Source of the DNA: Chondrus crispus
Lineage: Eukaryota > Rhodophyta > Florideophyceae > Gigartinales > Gigartinaceae
DNA: 24,877 bases
NCBI RefSeq assembly: GCF_000350225.1
Contig: NW_005179051.1
Span: forward strand, 6,830-31,706
Direction: 5' to 3'
Shown: positions 1 through 11,751 of the stretch, piece by piece
Position numbering within the stretch: position 1 is the first letter of the stretch
Layout: the number at the start of each line of letters is the position of its first letter
Position numbers and translations under genes: made by a program
The notes under the pieces: model-generated
What the model was told of the DNA's origin: nothing
The model's input: only the letters and a program-made list of their open reading frames with translations
Databases searched by the model: none

Positions 1-3000
1 GAGTTCCTTCTCTGGCACACCGTGCGGAGCCCCACACACGTTTAACTTTACCTGCCGCCCCGTACTATATCCTTATCTAGCCACGATGCGCGAGGCATGT
101 GAATCCCCTGTTTCCATTCCTTTTCTTGCAACCATTTCTCACCCTTTCTAGCTAGTAGCACACTAGCATACACACGTCGCGACATCTCTCCTTCGACCTA
201 GCCTTGCAAAATTGTACAGGTCCTCCCGATTCAGCCTCCGGGGGTTTCCATGCCTCACATGATATTAACCTATCTCTGTATTATACAGCACCGAGTGTAC
301 AGTACCCAAGGGTGCAGTACACTCTTTTCTCAAACTAACTCGACTGTATTTCTGCACACGCTGAAGATCGAGTTTTCTCCTTCAAACTTCAACATAATGG
401 CATCATACAATTGCCCTTTGCCCACCCGTCTCCCGACCTCTCGCGCTTGTCCTTGTCATTTTCATCCGTCCTTCGCAAATACACATACCAGCGAATACAC
501 TTCCCATGCTTTTTCCATCCGTTTTCTCGGGAATGCCGATACCAATCAACTCATCTCCTACACCGCTTAAGACACCATTTTCGAATCGCCTATCGCCGTC
601 CCTAAAGTTGTAAGCATCCTCCCCTCTGTATTGATCCATGTACAGTATCGTAGAAGTTTCCGACATCGCCGAGGAAGACCTTAGCTTCCCCAGTGCACAT
701 TATTCAGGCCGATCGAATGCAGAACAAACACGTCGCGATCATTAAGTGCTGAAGTCTCAAAATTGGGGCGATACTGATTTTTACAGTCGACAACGAGACT
801 ATCGACAGCCAGAATTGATTTATTTGCTTGCGGTAGGGTCGCGATTGTGCCATAAAGCTACATAGGTGCAAGGTGCGTCATGGAGAGATTGCTGGCAGGA
901 ATGGAACGCTTTTCGGCGTATCGCTGGCGTTGACAACTTGGGCTGATCTCTGCACCGCTGCTGTCGGCATATCAAAACAGTTGGCAGTGTTTCCGATGTC
1001 GTACCGACTATCTTGTGCACAGCTTGGCACAAAGCCTTATAGACCTTTTTCCCTCATCTGCCAAATATACCCGTCCATAGCTATCGAATCGTTGATACCC
1101 TCCCATACGAATGTATGTTATCATATAAAGCCTATCTATCCTCCACAGTATCTCCCACGTACGTTTTCGCTTTATACAAAAAGTGCTGCGCCATTATAGT
1201 TTTAGGTCTCGTTAGCTGTCTTTCGTTGGTATGGAAACTGCTGGATGGCCCGAGATAATCTGGGCTGCACTGGAGTTCGGTCGCAGTACAGTTCACAGAG
1301 TGAAGAATGATCTTTGCAAGCGTGTGGCATCAGTCACTGCTATTCGTCCTTCGCATCACCGTTCTGTCCGCTATCCTTGGAATTATGTAGTATGTCTCCT
1401 GCCGGAGTAGTGATACTGTACCATGCCAAAATTATTCAACGTAGCCATCCGAAACGGACAGCGAGGCGTGCCGCCCTTTCTCCCCCCAATTCAACCTGAT
1501 GCAGTACGCAAGCAAACGCAGAATTTGTGCGAGTAAATAGATTGGAGCAATACTGTACAAATCACTACAGTACCCTTGGTACAGTACATGTGTACTACAG
1601 TACACCGGAAACCACGCTCGAAGAGAAACCTTGACAACACTACTTCTTGCCATGATCAACAACAGATGACTAAACGTTCAGACAAGTGTGGACGAGGCCA
1701 CTAAGAAAGGATATATTCGAACTCGTAATTGGCAACACCTGCGAACCCACTTTGTCGAAAAGCGATGGCAAGACACCGCCAACTCCTGTGTTTGGGCTGT
1801 TAATGCCTTCGCGAGCCATGTAGATTTTCAGAACAGTTGGCGCTGGAGCAATAGAGTCTCGCTGCAATGTCACGGTGTCGCGTTGGTCTAGCATAAATGC
1901 GATCATAAAGATGCGTTTTATGCACGTTCTGGGGCCTCAACAAAGCCTCAATGACTGGAATGCAAAGTCTGGAGAGCCTTGTCTGATGATATGCCCTCCG
2001 TGTGTGGTAGTATTTTTCCATTGTTGCCAAAGTTTCTTTGAATTTTACGAGAATATGTCGCGAGGTCGAAAAGCAGTCAGGGGTATCTACAGACCATAGG
2101 AACTAAGTCCACGTGAGCCAAGGCTATTACGGTAGTGACAATTGTTGATGAATACATACTTGCTGTTGAGAATTTGTAAGGCAAAGAAGTTGTTCTGCAA
2201 AGGAGGAAGATGATGTACTTCGAAAGCATATGCGGAAATTTTCTTTTTACGGGACCGTAGAGCACTGCATGCCGAATGCATACTATAGATGTACACTTTT
2301 TCATTCGAGCCATCAGTTGCACCGCCGCAGCTACAGTATAGGAGAACGAGCATCCTTGAATATATATCAAGTTTCCGTGTCTCATGTAATACCCTTCGGG
2401 TAGTTTGATGGTTACGGCAGGGAAAAAATTTCTTCTTGCAAGCTAGAGTATGGAAAACAATGAGACCTTACTTGAATTCAAGAATTACTAACCCTTCACT
2501 GTTGAAGTTACGCAATTTGTAAATGTGAAGAAGCTACTCGTCAGAGCAATATGTCATATAATTCGAGATGCGAAGTCGTTGAATCATCAGTTCTAAAAAA
2601 TCTGGTTTAGCAGGACATCTGAATTGCTTAAAATCGCGGGAAACATTCTTTCTTCTGGAAGTCGTAAACCTTTTTAGTTTGGGAAGCCGACATTTGCAAA
2701 ATTAGCCCAGATAATCTGAGACCAGTCGCCAGTTTAGACGCTAGAGGGCGAACAATGTATTTTTGCATTTGCTTTGACTCTAGCCGCACAGTTTCATTAA
2801 AACGGATTAGAAAATGACTATTCAAGCCGGAAAAAGCCTTCTTTCATGTAGAAGAATCCGTACGGAAGACAAACGGCTATAGGCACATTTCGATTGTTGA
2901 TTTTACTGTTGCCCTGTTACATGTATGCGTGTCTAATGAACAAAAAGTTTTCGGGTGGGCGTGGTTGTAACAATTCTTTATCGACAGCTAGAGTAGACAC

Positions 3001-4802
3001 TAGAGTTTCATGTAATTTTCTCTACAAGTAAATTCAGAAAACTAGTATCCGCTTTCATAGAAAAGCTCTCTCGTGGACTAATTTTACATAGTGAAATTGT
3101 TGAGAGTTTTTGAATCAGTTCTGGACAAGAAAAGAGAGAAATCGTAGAGTTAGTTTTACCATGCGGCAGGGTTATCTGCAGCAATGAATCTTGAAAAAAA
3201 TTGCACTCAGTCTGCAGGGCTTGGGCTTAATCAATAAGTGAAATATTCCAACAGAGCTACTTCTCATCTGTTCATACTTCTCCGTATCCGAGAGTTGACT
3301 TTATTTAAATGCGAGATGGTTTGAATTTTATTCCAGCTTAGCGAGACTTCCTGATCCAAAACGAGCTTTCGTAGAGGCAAGGTACGAAGCACTACAGGAA
3401 TGACCAAGTCGTGCATATGAGGATAATGACAAGATCACATCGTCTATAGAAAAAATACGATTAGGAATCATCCTTACCAGTCATGGGGCACGAATAAACG
3501 TTCAAAGCAAAATTATAGGGAGAGCGTTAATAGAGAAAACGGATCAGTTTTTCAACTCTTCATGGAAGGGCAATGGAAAGTCAACACAAAGAGTGCGGTC
3601 CAGCAGCCGGGTCCTGCTTCTACGGTATGTTTGCTTTTGCACAATTCCCTAGACATTGATTGTGACATCCTTTCAGCCTTAGTTTCATTTTGCGATGTAT
3701 TTTTCTTGATCATGATATTCACTCATCAGAGTGGCTGGTATGGTCCCAACCTGCTCTCCATCAGTATTTTATCTTGATGCCATAAAGTATTGCTACATAC
3801 CAAGAGCGGGACCTTTCCCCTGAAATTCTTTATTCATCTTTAAGTGCACCACTCTACTACCCATTTCCACTAAACATGGTAGCAATAAAGTCACTCCGAA
3901 TAAACTCTATAGACTACAACGCATGAGGTATGAATAGAGGAACCACTTTGCAGACTCAACTTTTCAGGCTTGAGTACATCAACTTTTCGATACACTGACC
4001 TCTTTATCCACACGACATTCACTGCATTAATCCAATCGTACCGACCTACCGTACCGAACTGAACAGGACGACACAGAAGAGATACCAGAAGATAGTAGAT
4101 ATTGGGTGCGGAGAAATTCGGTATCAATTAAAAGCTGTTGTCGTTTAAATTAGTTTAAATTAACATAATCAGACAGCCGCCTATATAGTGGTTTTCGTTC
4201 TGCTTTCGCCTTGGACGAGAGTGACTTTAGGTCATACTGGCCATAATACTTCCAGAAACACCAAATTTATGACAGGGAAAGACCCGGAGGGCCCCCTTGG
4301 ACTACGGCCCTCTCCACATTCGCAAAATAGCTGTATTGTATGGTATACGTCGAGGGTAGGTCAGATGGTTAACTCGAGGCCTTGAAACGTACACATTCTC
4401 AATTTACTGCACGTCCACTGATTCACAGTTTTGGCTCGGAACGTTTCTTATGCTGTACGGTATCAGGATTGCATTGCTTTTCAAGATCAACACAAAAGCT
4501 CTAATTTGAAGCGTCTTGGCCACTATTAATATGTCAGAAATAGCAGTTTCCGTTTTCAACAGTCACGTGATAGAAAATTGTGAGAGTGGTCGGGTACAGT
4601 GTTGTGTTGTATTCAAAGTTGCCTGAGAAGTAAATATATTGATTCACTCAGATATAGCACATAGCACAAGGAACAGACAACACTTCTTTCACGATAAATC
4701 AGGATTTTCCATTAGACGTCGGTATGTCCCACTTCAGTACTGTCGCCACTATGAAACAAGAGCTTCTAAAAGCCACTGTTCGATTAAATGTTGCCATACG
4801 TA
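1..4802. other. Gene-poor, AT-leaning intergenic DNA
   Basis: I recognise no gene in this 4.8-kb stretch. Open frames are short (about 110 codons or less), overlap each other on both strands and show no recognisable domain. Local structures include an imperfect inverted repeat at 293-324 (15-bp arms, two mismatches, AA centre) built on the ACAGTAC word, a cluster of the same word near 1563-1612, and a perfect tandem duplication of the 10-mer GTTTAAATTA at 4143-4162. The part from about 2400 to 3560 is clearly more AT-rich. Exons of an intron-rich or unknown gene could be hidden here, but nothing in the sequence supports one. Confidence 0.6.
293..324. repeat. Imperfect inverted repeat of the ACAGTAC word
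   Basis: Two 15-bp arms face each other across an AA centre and match at 13 of 15 positions. Each arm contains the GTACAGTAC / GCAGTACAC type of word that recurs through the non-coding parts of the window. The function is unknown. Confidence 0.7.
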
Positions 4803-4821
4803 TTAGATGTGCAATACGCCT

Positions 4822-4877
4822 GGGAATGAGTTGCAAGTTGTGACTCTTAAGAGAGTCACAACTTGCAACTCATTCCC
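4822..4877. repeat. Perfect 26-bp inverted repeat (hairpin) with 4-nt centre
   Basis: The left arm (4822-4847) and right arm (4852-4877) are exact reverse complements over 26 bp, separated only by TAAG. This is followed at once by a perfect tandem GGAGCGCTT GGAGCGCTT (4883-4900) and a second small hairpin, CTTGTG-TTTG-CACAAG (4898-4913). The transcribed RNA of either strand would fold into a near-ideal stem-loop. Possible origins are a small-RNA precursor, a foldback mobile element, or replication-template switching. No gene is adjacent, so the role is open. Confidence 0.88.
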
Positions 4878-4882
4878 TAAGG

Positions 4883-4913
4883 GGAGCGCTTGGAGCGCTT
4901 GTGTTTGCACAAG
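4883..4913. repeat. Tandem 9-mer plus small hairpin
   Basis: GGAGCGCTT occurs twice in direct tandem (4883-4900). The end of the second copy starts a 6-bp-arm hairpin with a TTTG loop (4898-4913). It lies 5 bp after the large hairpin, so the two probably belong to one structured segment. Confidence 0.7.
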
Positions 4914-7718
4914 CCACATGAAGCCCACAGTCGCTCTTCCATAGTTGGTGTCCTCAGCGGTAACTAAAAGGAAGGCCACACCGAAGAGTCCTGTTTTGTG
5001 AATACAGGCGACGAAAGTGTCACACTTACGCGGCATGAGACAAGTGCGACTGCCCGGCGACAATGAGGGCAATATCTGAAATCGAATAATTACACTTGAT
5101 CCCCCTTCAGTCGGTGTTGCTTCAGGCTTGGTCAAGTCTCTGAAGTAAAGTGACGTCGTCAGGTGCAGGAATCCCTTTGCTGCACAAGACAGCGAAGGTG
5201 CACAAAGAGGATGGTTGCCCGATACGCTGTATGGGAATGGCCAGCAATGGATAATGTTTGTTGAAGTTAAAATGCATTTTAGGCAGTGGTAGCTAACACG
5301 TTAAGAACGAACAGTGGTAAGAAGTGTGGGCAGTGTCATGCAAGCTGCGTCGTGACCAGTCAAAGCGTGAGATGTTCAGTTTCCCCATACGTTTGATTGT
5401 GAGGGCTCCTAATTATCGACCCGCAAACAACGCGAATCTTGGACATCAAGGACGATAGGGTCTGTTTATTGTTTCATAGAGACCCAATTTAGGGCGCGGG
5501 CAGCGGTGTCGGGTGGTGTGTCGGAAGAAGTGTGAATGAGAGCACGGTTGCGAAGAAAAACTTCATGCCCGTGACGCTGCACTGCATCGCATGGCACAAA
5601 CCGCTTCCGGTGGAGGCAGAAAGACAGGTGATACTGCAAAGATATAAAGCCCGGCGACTGGTAGTACTGTACCCGGTAGAGGTACAGCATGGAGCGTCTG
5701 GCAGATTTGCTAGAAAAATTTTGGGAACTGAGGAAAGTGACACGGCTTTCGAAATGAGTGGATTGTCGCAGGGCTCTTCGTGGGGTTTTCAAGTGCTCTG
5801 CTCATGGTGGCGTGGAGGCCGATTCTAAGCAGTATGGAGAGGGGGTGGTTTTCGAACATGTGGCAGTGCTGAAGTGCGGGTGAGAAGGGCAGCGCAGGGT
5901 GAGAGAGGGCGGCGGAAAGTGAGAGCTTGAAAAACAAAGAGGACCTTAGAAGAGGGGCAAAAGAGTAGGGGTGATCTTTATCACGACTGAAACTGTGCAC
6001 CAGGAGCATATGCAGAAATCAGTTTGGGAGGAATAACAATTTTGCCCGCATGTGTTTTTAGAAAGCAATACAGTATGGACAAAGCAGAAGGCTGATTCTG
6101 TAATCAAATTCAAGTAAGGCATTATATCACGCATGCCTTTATTTCTCTGCAATCAAAGATTATTGCCACCATGTCTGGACATGAGACATGTTTATGATAA
6201 TCGGGCTATAATTCTTAATTATATACCAGGGGCTTTGTCTGCGCACCAACTCATGGCCAGGTCTCCAAGACATTTCTGAAAACGATATATTGCATGAATA
6301 TTTTCAAGCAATGTACCGTACAGCACAAGTTCTACTGCAGAATTATGATCCCGGAGATGTTTGATCTGCTGTTTACCTTGAACTCGGCATGAATATTGGC
6401 CGTTGGGCTATAGGAAATCGTAAGAAAGCAAATGGGTCGGGGTGCCGAGAACCCTAATGCCCACTAGGCGCAGCACTGCCACGTGCACACCACTGGCAGG
6501 GTTTCTTCCTGCGCCGTTCTGCCCATGCCCATGCCCTGGGAGCACGCATCTATCGAATTCGAAGCGCGCTACGAGAGAAATTTTGAGCATCGCGAATGGA
6601 ACCGTCATTCCTTTGCAAAACGGGGGAAAGTGGCAATCGTGGGGATGTATATGAGTGCGAATGGGCTATTAGTCGTCAGGTTAGAGCTACCGTTATCCGA
6701 TGCTCTCGTTAGCATGCTGTTCACTTTTCACGCATCTCATCCATGCCGCAGGCAATAGCAATTCAGGATGCAGAATTACGATGGCATTGGATTCATGGGA
6801 CACGTGGCAAGGCCTGGTAGCTATGCCGTAAGGGGGCCTCCTCTCATTTTTAACGAACCAGCAGAAGAATGGCGATAAATGGTGACATTAAGGGACGGAT
6901 TCACGCAAACCACTCGTTTGGACATCATGAAAACGAGACGGGTTTCGCCCCATATCATAATATTAGTAAATGCGTCCTTTTCTGCACCAGATCCCTCCTG
7001 AAGGTTTTTAAAATGCGTCAATAAGATCCCTAGCCTTTACCCAAGTGCATTACAGTGCCTTCAAACAAAGAGCAGTGCATCTTGTTCCTTTCTACTAATA
7101 GTGATTGGGCACGCACAGACCCTAGCGCGTTGCCCCTCCCTGATAAAGGGCAACGACGTCAACTCGACAGTCTGTTCATCGCCACGACTGTATAATTGTA
7201 CATTCACTTGCAAGAGTGTAAGCTCCTCCAGTCTGTACCTTTGGCGCCGGGGAGGTGGCGTTCGTCCCCTCCCTGCAACAATTTCTCGCACCAAGTCAGG
7301 GCAGAGGAATCCCCACTTACTCTCGAACACGTAGTGCTCAACAACGCGCTCGCTCTAAAATACAAGGCCCTTGAAAAGAGGGCGCCAAAGCTTTTGACCA
7401 CATCATTACGGTTCGGGCAACCAGCAGCATGACTGTTTCGTTCGACAGGCCTATATTCCAAATTGAGTATCATATGGGAAGGTGGAAAACAACGAGTGCA
7501 CGGCGTTGGCTTTAAAGCATGGTTGTGGCCGGCGGCGAGCACATATGCTGCGCAGTGCGTAGTGTAGACGTGTTTTTCCCCGTCATCAGTAGCACCGCAC
7601 AGTTGGGGGTACTAAAATAAGGGTTGAGTGCCCTACATCATAAGCTCAAGAAAATGCCCAAGATTATAATATTCTGTGCTGCACTCACTTGGCTGCTGGA
7701 TGTGCATCGCCGGTCCAC
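4914..7718. other. Intergenic DNA, no gene recognised
   Basis: Open frames of 60-110 codons occur on both strands, often stacked over the same bases (for example 5466-5828 and 7061-7542), as expected by chance in moderately GC-rich DNA. None shows a recognisable domain, signal peptide or splice-linked continuation. The ACAGTAC word appears again near 5665 and 6310. I see no RNA gene. Confidence 0.55.
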
Positions 7719-7778
7719 TGCGTACCCTTCTGCGTACCCTTCTCCGTGCCCTTCTGCGTGCCCTTCTGCGTGCCCTTC
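7719..7778. repeat. 12-bp minisatellite, five copies
   Basis: Five adjacent 12-bp units of the form TGCGTACCCTTC / TGCGTGCCCTTC run without a gap. The first two units share the TAC variant; the third begins TCC; the third to fifth have the TGC variant. The unit is a multiple of three, so frames crossing it repeat a 4-residue peptide (YPSA/CPSA type on plus), but no convincing gene surrounds it. Confidence 0.85.
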
Positions 7779-10700
7779 TTTCACGTCCCACCCCTTGTTT
7801 TTCATGTTATGCCAGGGCCATTTTCTGCAAGTGATTGTGTTTTCTGCCACCCGCACCACTAACCACTCCCAACTTGTTGGGCGATAGGTTGAAACATTTT
7901 TCCAAATGCCCCAAGTCCATTCGATCTCACAATTTCTCGCTCATCGGTGTCAGTCACACAATCAATTCCGCCATCCCCTGCGTGGGCGACAAACCCACCA
8001 AGACTACACCCTTTGTTGAGAGACCTACGCAAAGCCGCTTTACACGAGATCCTTGACTATGTGTTTGTTTCCAAAAAAATATCGATACACATCCTCGATC
8101 CCGCCTGCCTCATCCCCCTGCCCAAAAACCTGGTTTCTTTCGTTTCCCGCCTAAAACACATCCCTCCTGCTCCGTGAGTACTTCGGTACAGTATACAGTA
8201 CTGTCCAGTGCACTGTATTTAAAACGTCTACACCCTGTTTAACCAGGGAGAACCCGGTTTATTCATAATCCATACTGTACTTCATATTCACTAAAACGAC
8301 GATTATAGCCTTGCAGCGTCATCCTTTATCTCTCCGTTTCCTCTTGCTACCTCCTTGCACATTTTGCCCCTCCTCCTTCATTGCTGCACGGAACGCGAAA
8401 GTGTCCTTTCTCTCACGCAAACCTCCACATTTCATGTCCGTATGTGTGCAGCCCGGACTTGCTTGCAGGGAGCAGCCAGAGGCCTTGTCCACGTACAGTA
8501 CAGTACAGTACAGTAGCACACTATCGCGGCAAGATCCAAATCTAAAGTACACATCATCAAACCTGACAACAGCTTCTCGTCTTCAGTCTCTGCCATAAGC
8601 TTCTTTTCAAGTCTAAAGTTTTTCTCAGCTTCCCGGCCCACTGGAAATGTCATTCTATCGGACATCTATTCTGGATTTCAACGACAGCAATATAGAGATT
8701 GGCAGCGTTGAGGTACAGCCATATGCTCCTCGCGGTTTGCTTTTACGTACAGTATAGACCTTCAGGTGCCACTCTCTTGAAGATACGGAGACCAATGGAG
8801 CGATCCTGCATGACGTTGTAGAAACGGATTACGCCTTTGACGTGCCCAGGTGCCTCCGTGGAGGCCCCATCAGTGTCGCTATATTGATTTGCCACACTCT
8901 TCTCAAGGAAGATATTATGCTGTGAAATATATATCTATATATTTTGATGGAATCCAAGACTGTACAGTGCAGCACCCCTGGGATGCACCTAGCACAAGGT
9001 GCGTGTGCGTAGTTCCTCACGATGTTTATAGACCTGAAACCCATTACACTTGATACTGTACTCCCAGCGTACGTGTAACATTCTAAGTGACTGTAGAATT
9101 GTTCGCAAGGCTACTCCAGGGTTTAAGCTTCGAAATGATTAGAACTTGCACGTCTGAAGAAGACATCATGATCTCTCCGCCACGAGAGAGAGCTAAGACC
9201 GCACTATTTTCCAAGTCTTAGGGATCATTTTAAACACAGATTTATCATCGCTGCATACCTTGAGATTTTTAGCATCACCAGAGAAAACCTTTTCGGGGAC
9301 CACGTCGAGTTAACTGGGGAACAGGAGACATCACATGCGACGAGACTTGCTGCTATTCTAGCAGTACTCTGACATGTTTATACCGTACCGTACGCTTCTC
9401 TCGAGTCTCGTCTGCGTTCAATGTGACAGCTAATCTTATCCATGCAGGACCAGGCCTCGGCATACTGTAGCAGCCGAGTGGCACAAAATCAGTATGGCCG
9501 GTCCTTTGCGATGCTCCGCGCACATGTCGTTCACGTGCACTTTGATATTAATCGCTCCTGAGTATCTCTGACATGAGAAGAAGAAGAAAAAGACCCTCGC
9601 GCGAAGCAGAAGCATGCCAATTAACATTTATAGAATGAGTCCGACACGTGATCATCACGACAGATAAATCTTACGGTCCGAAATTTTGCGCCTTCCTGTA
9701 TCAAATGTCACAATTGGCTAGAATGATTCTCTGACGGTGTGCGCTGTAGCGCGAAGCCATCTGGTTGGCAGCGGACACCACCAACTGTACGAGTACGTAT
9801 AAAATTGCTCGTGCTGGGTCAACGGACGGGAACCCATGACAGGAGAAGCCCTCCGACTTGGGCGCGTCATGCCCTCAAGCGTAGGGTGTGAGTGCTCAAG
9901 TGTCGTTTAAGAAAGTGTGAAGAGTCGGGGGAGCACAAGAAACAGGACGTAGACCAAAACCATGTCCTGGGTCTTACATGACGTGTCCCTCAACCGTATG
10001 CCGTCTCTTTCAAATACTCTTTCGCAAGACAGTCGCGATCCCGATGCCAAAGAAGCAGGCGTCGCAAATCAGACAGAAACGGGAAAGCTCTGCTCTTTAT
10101 TGAAAGCACGTACCGTGCAGCACGGCACTGTACGTTGTGGCAGTGCAATGTCGATTGAAGAATACGTACATACGATAGAGACGAAAATTTTGCACAAAGT
10201 CTGCTCCCCTGCAGAATTCTCACTAGAACCGGTAGCACACATGATTAGCGAATGCGGACACGGAGTAGCAGAGCAAAGATACCGCACGTGCAGTAGTCAT
10301 TGACTCACCTCCTCGCGTAAAATTCGGGCGTGTTGTACTGTGCCTGCAGTGCAACTTGGGCGGGTGGGGAGTTTTGGTGATGCACATCGCATCAGTTGTG
10401 TTCCCTCAGGCCTTGCCCGGAGCGTTTTGCAAACTCAAACTAGTGGTATTATTACTCGATATCCTTCGCACTGGCATCCTACACGCTTTGTTTAGTACAA
10501 CTCAAAAGTCCAGAAATCGCCTGTACGGAGGACAACCTCGAATGAGACTTTCCTATTTCGTAGCCCTCACCTTTCGCAACTGCTGGCAGTCTAACAACGG
10601 GCTCTTAATATTAAGGCTTCCGAAAACATTAACGAGATGTTTATCTTCAATGCAATTCTGACTTGCGTCTTTGGGCTTATCCCCACTTCAAAATGCTCTT

Positions 10701-11751
10701 CAGAGGTATCGATCTACAGTAGTGTACGCACATTCAAAGTTAGGAAGAGGCACGAGACGTACGTCTTTCTCCGATATCCGAAGACCATTTCTTCAAACAT
10801 AGATACAGCAGAGGCCTGATCTGTCAATGGATAGACCATGTAGCATTGATGCTTATGTGGACGGACTCCGCTTCTTGCCCGAAGAAACTGCAACACCTCA
10901 TGGTGTTGTCACGGTAAGTTTGAAGAAGGAGGTTAACTAAGGCACTCTTGATATATCCGTGAATATAGCAACAGCCTTGTTTTTTTTCACGCCTATGCCT
11001 AGCTAGTGTAGCATAGTTCAGGACACTGCCATTGCAGTCGGATAATGAATCGCCAGAAAACATACATGCTGAGCTACTACTGGGCATGACATCATGACAA
11101 GAAAGAGTTCGCGAGGACCCTTCTGATCGGGTTCGACAGCGAGGTTACTTGAAGGGCAGATGGCCTATCCGCTCCAGTTCGGCCTCGATAGGCCTGAATC
11201 ATTCATCTACAGTATAGTAGTTTTAAACAAGGCATTGCGGAAACTACCCCGCCTTGCGGAGTCTTCAGGGCTCTTCAACAGACCAGAACGACACAAAGAT
11301 CTTACCCTGCACTTGTTCATGAGACGATATCAAATATCATTGTCAAAGTTTTTGGTTCGTATCCATGGAGGTGTCGCGTCTCAAAAACGGAATACTTCTG
11401 GTGGGATGTAGTTTGCGTTTATGAGCATGGAAATGCCATTAACGTAATGCCAAACTGGTCACACACTCTTCGATTCAAAACTGGAGATAAGCAGCTTGTG
11501 ATTACCGTTGCGTCCGTAGACTAGATCTTCGGCTATTGCGATTGCAGAGCAAATTAAAGCTATCGGTCACGCAGGGTGCACGCGCCACACCGTGGCTGTG
11601 GAACAATGCTTCGTACCGGGAGAAAAAAGCCGAGAGCCAGACATGTAGAGCGTCGTAACCATAGGTTCATGCATTTCAACTCCGATACACGTTGAAAGAA
11701 GAAGAAAGCCTTCATGTCACCCGTGGACAACTGACAAAGACGAATGCAAAT
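7779..11751. other. Intergenic DNA rich in ACAGTAC words
   Basis: No gene is recognised across nearly 4 kb. The GTACA pentamer is tandemly repeated at 8493-8515. Further ACAGTAC/GTACTGT-type words occur near 8180-8215, 8740, 8955, 9050, 10110-10135, 10335 and 10715. A perfect 8-bp inverted repeat GGCCTATC / GATAGGCC (11162-11169 and 11187-11194) lies near the right end. The largest open frames (9962-10303 and 10356-10661, plus strand) show no known domain and have competing frames on the other strand. Confidence 0.55.
8493..8515. repeat. Short GTACA tandem repeat
   Basis: The pentamer GTACA is repeated four times and followed by GTAG. It is the tandem form of the word that is scattered singly through the non-coding DNA here, which suggests local slippage of that word. 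Confidence 0.85.

Noticed and set aside
4285..4315. GAGGGCC/GGCCCTC inverted repeat as another transposon end
   Set aside because: The arms are only about 7 bp and lack the TTTCTTAACC part of the element ends.
4350..4390. tRNA D-arm-like GGTCAGATGGTTAA
   Set aside because: No matching T arm or acceptor stem lies at the right distance.
4803..5135. 110-codon minus-strand open frame
   Set aside because: Its last part runs through the perfect hairpin and tandem 9-mer, and no domain is visible; it is open by chance.
7719..7778. CRISPR-like array
   Set aside because: The 12-bp units are directly adjacent with no spacers; this is a minisatellite in eukaryotic DNA.
9962..10303. 113-codon plus-strand open frame
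   Set aside because: No recognisable domain, and two minus-strand frames of similar size cover the same bases.
10356..10661. 101-codon plus-strand open frame with hydrophobic stretches
   Set aside because: The composition could suggest a membrane peptide, but there is no motif, no splice-linked neighbour and no homology I recognise.
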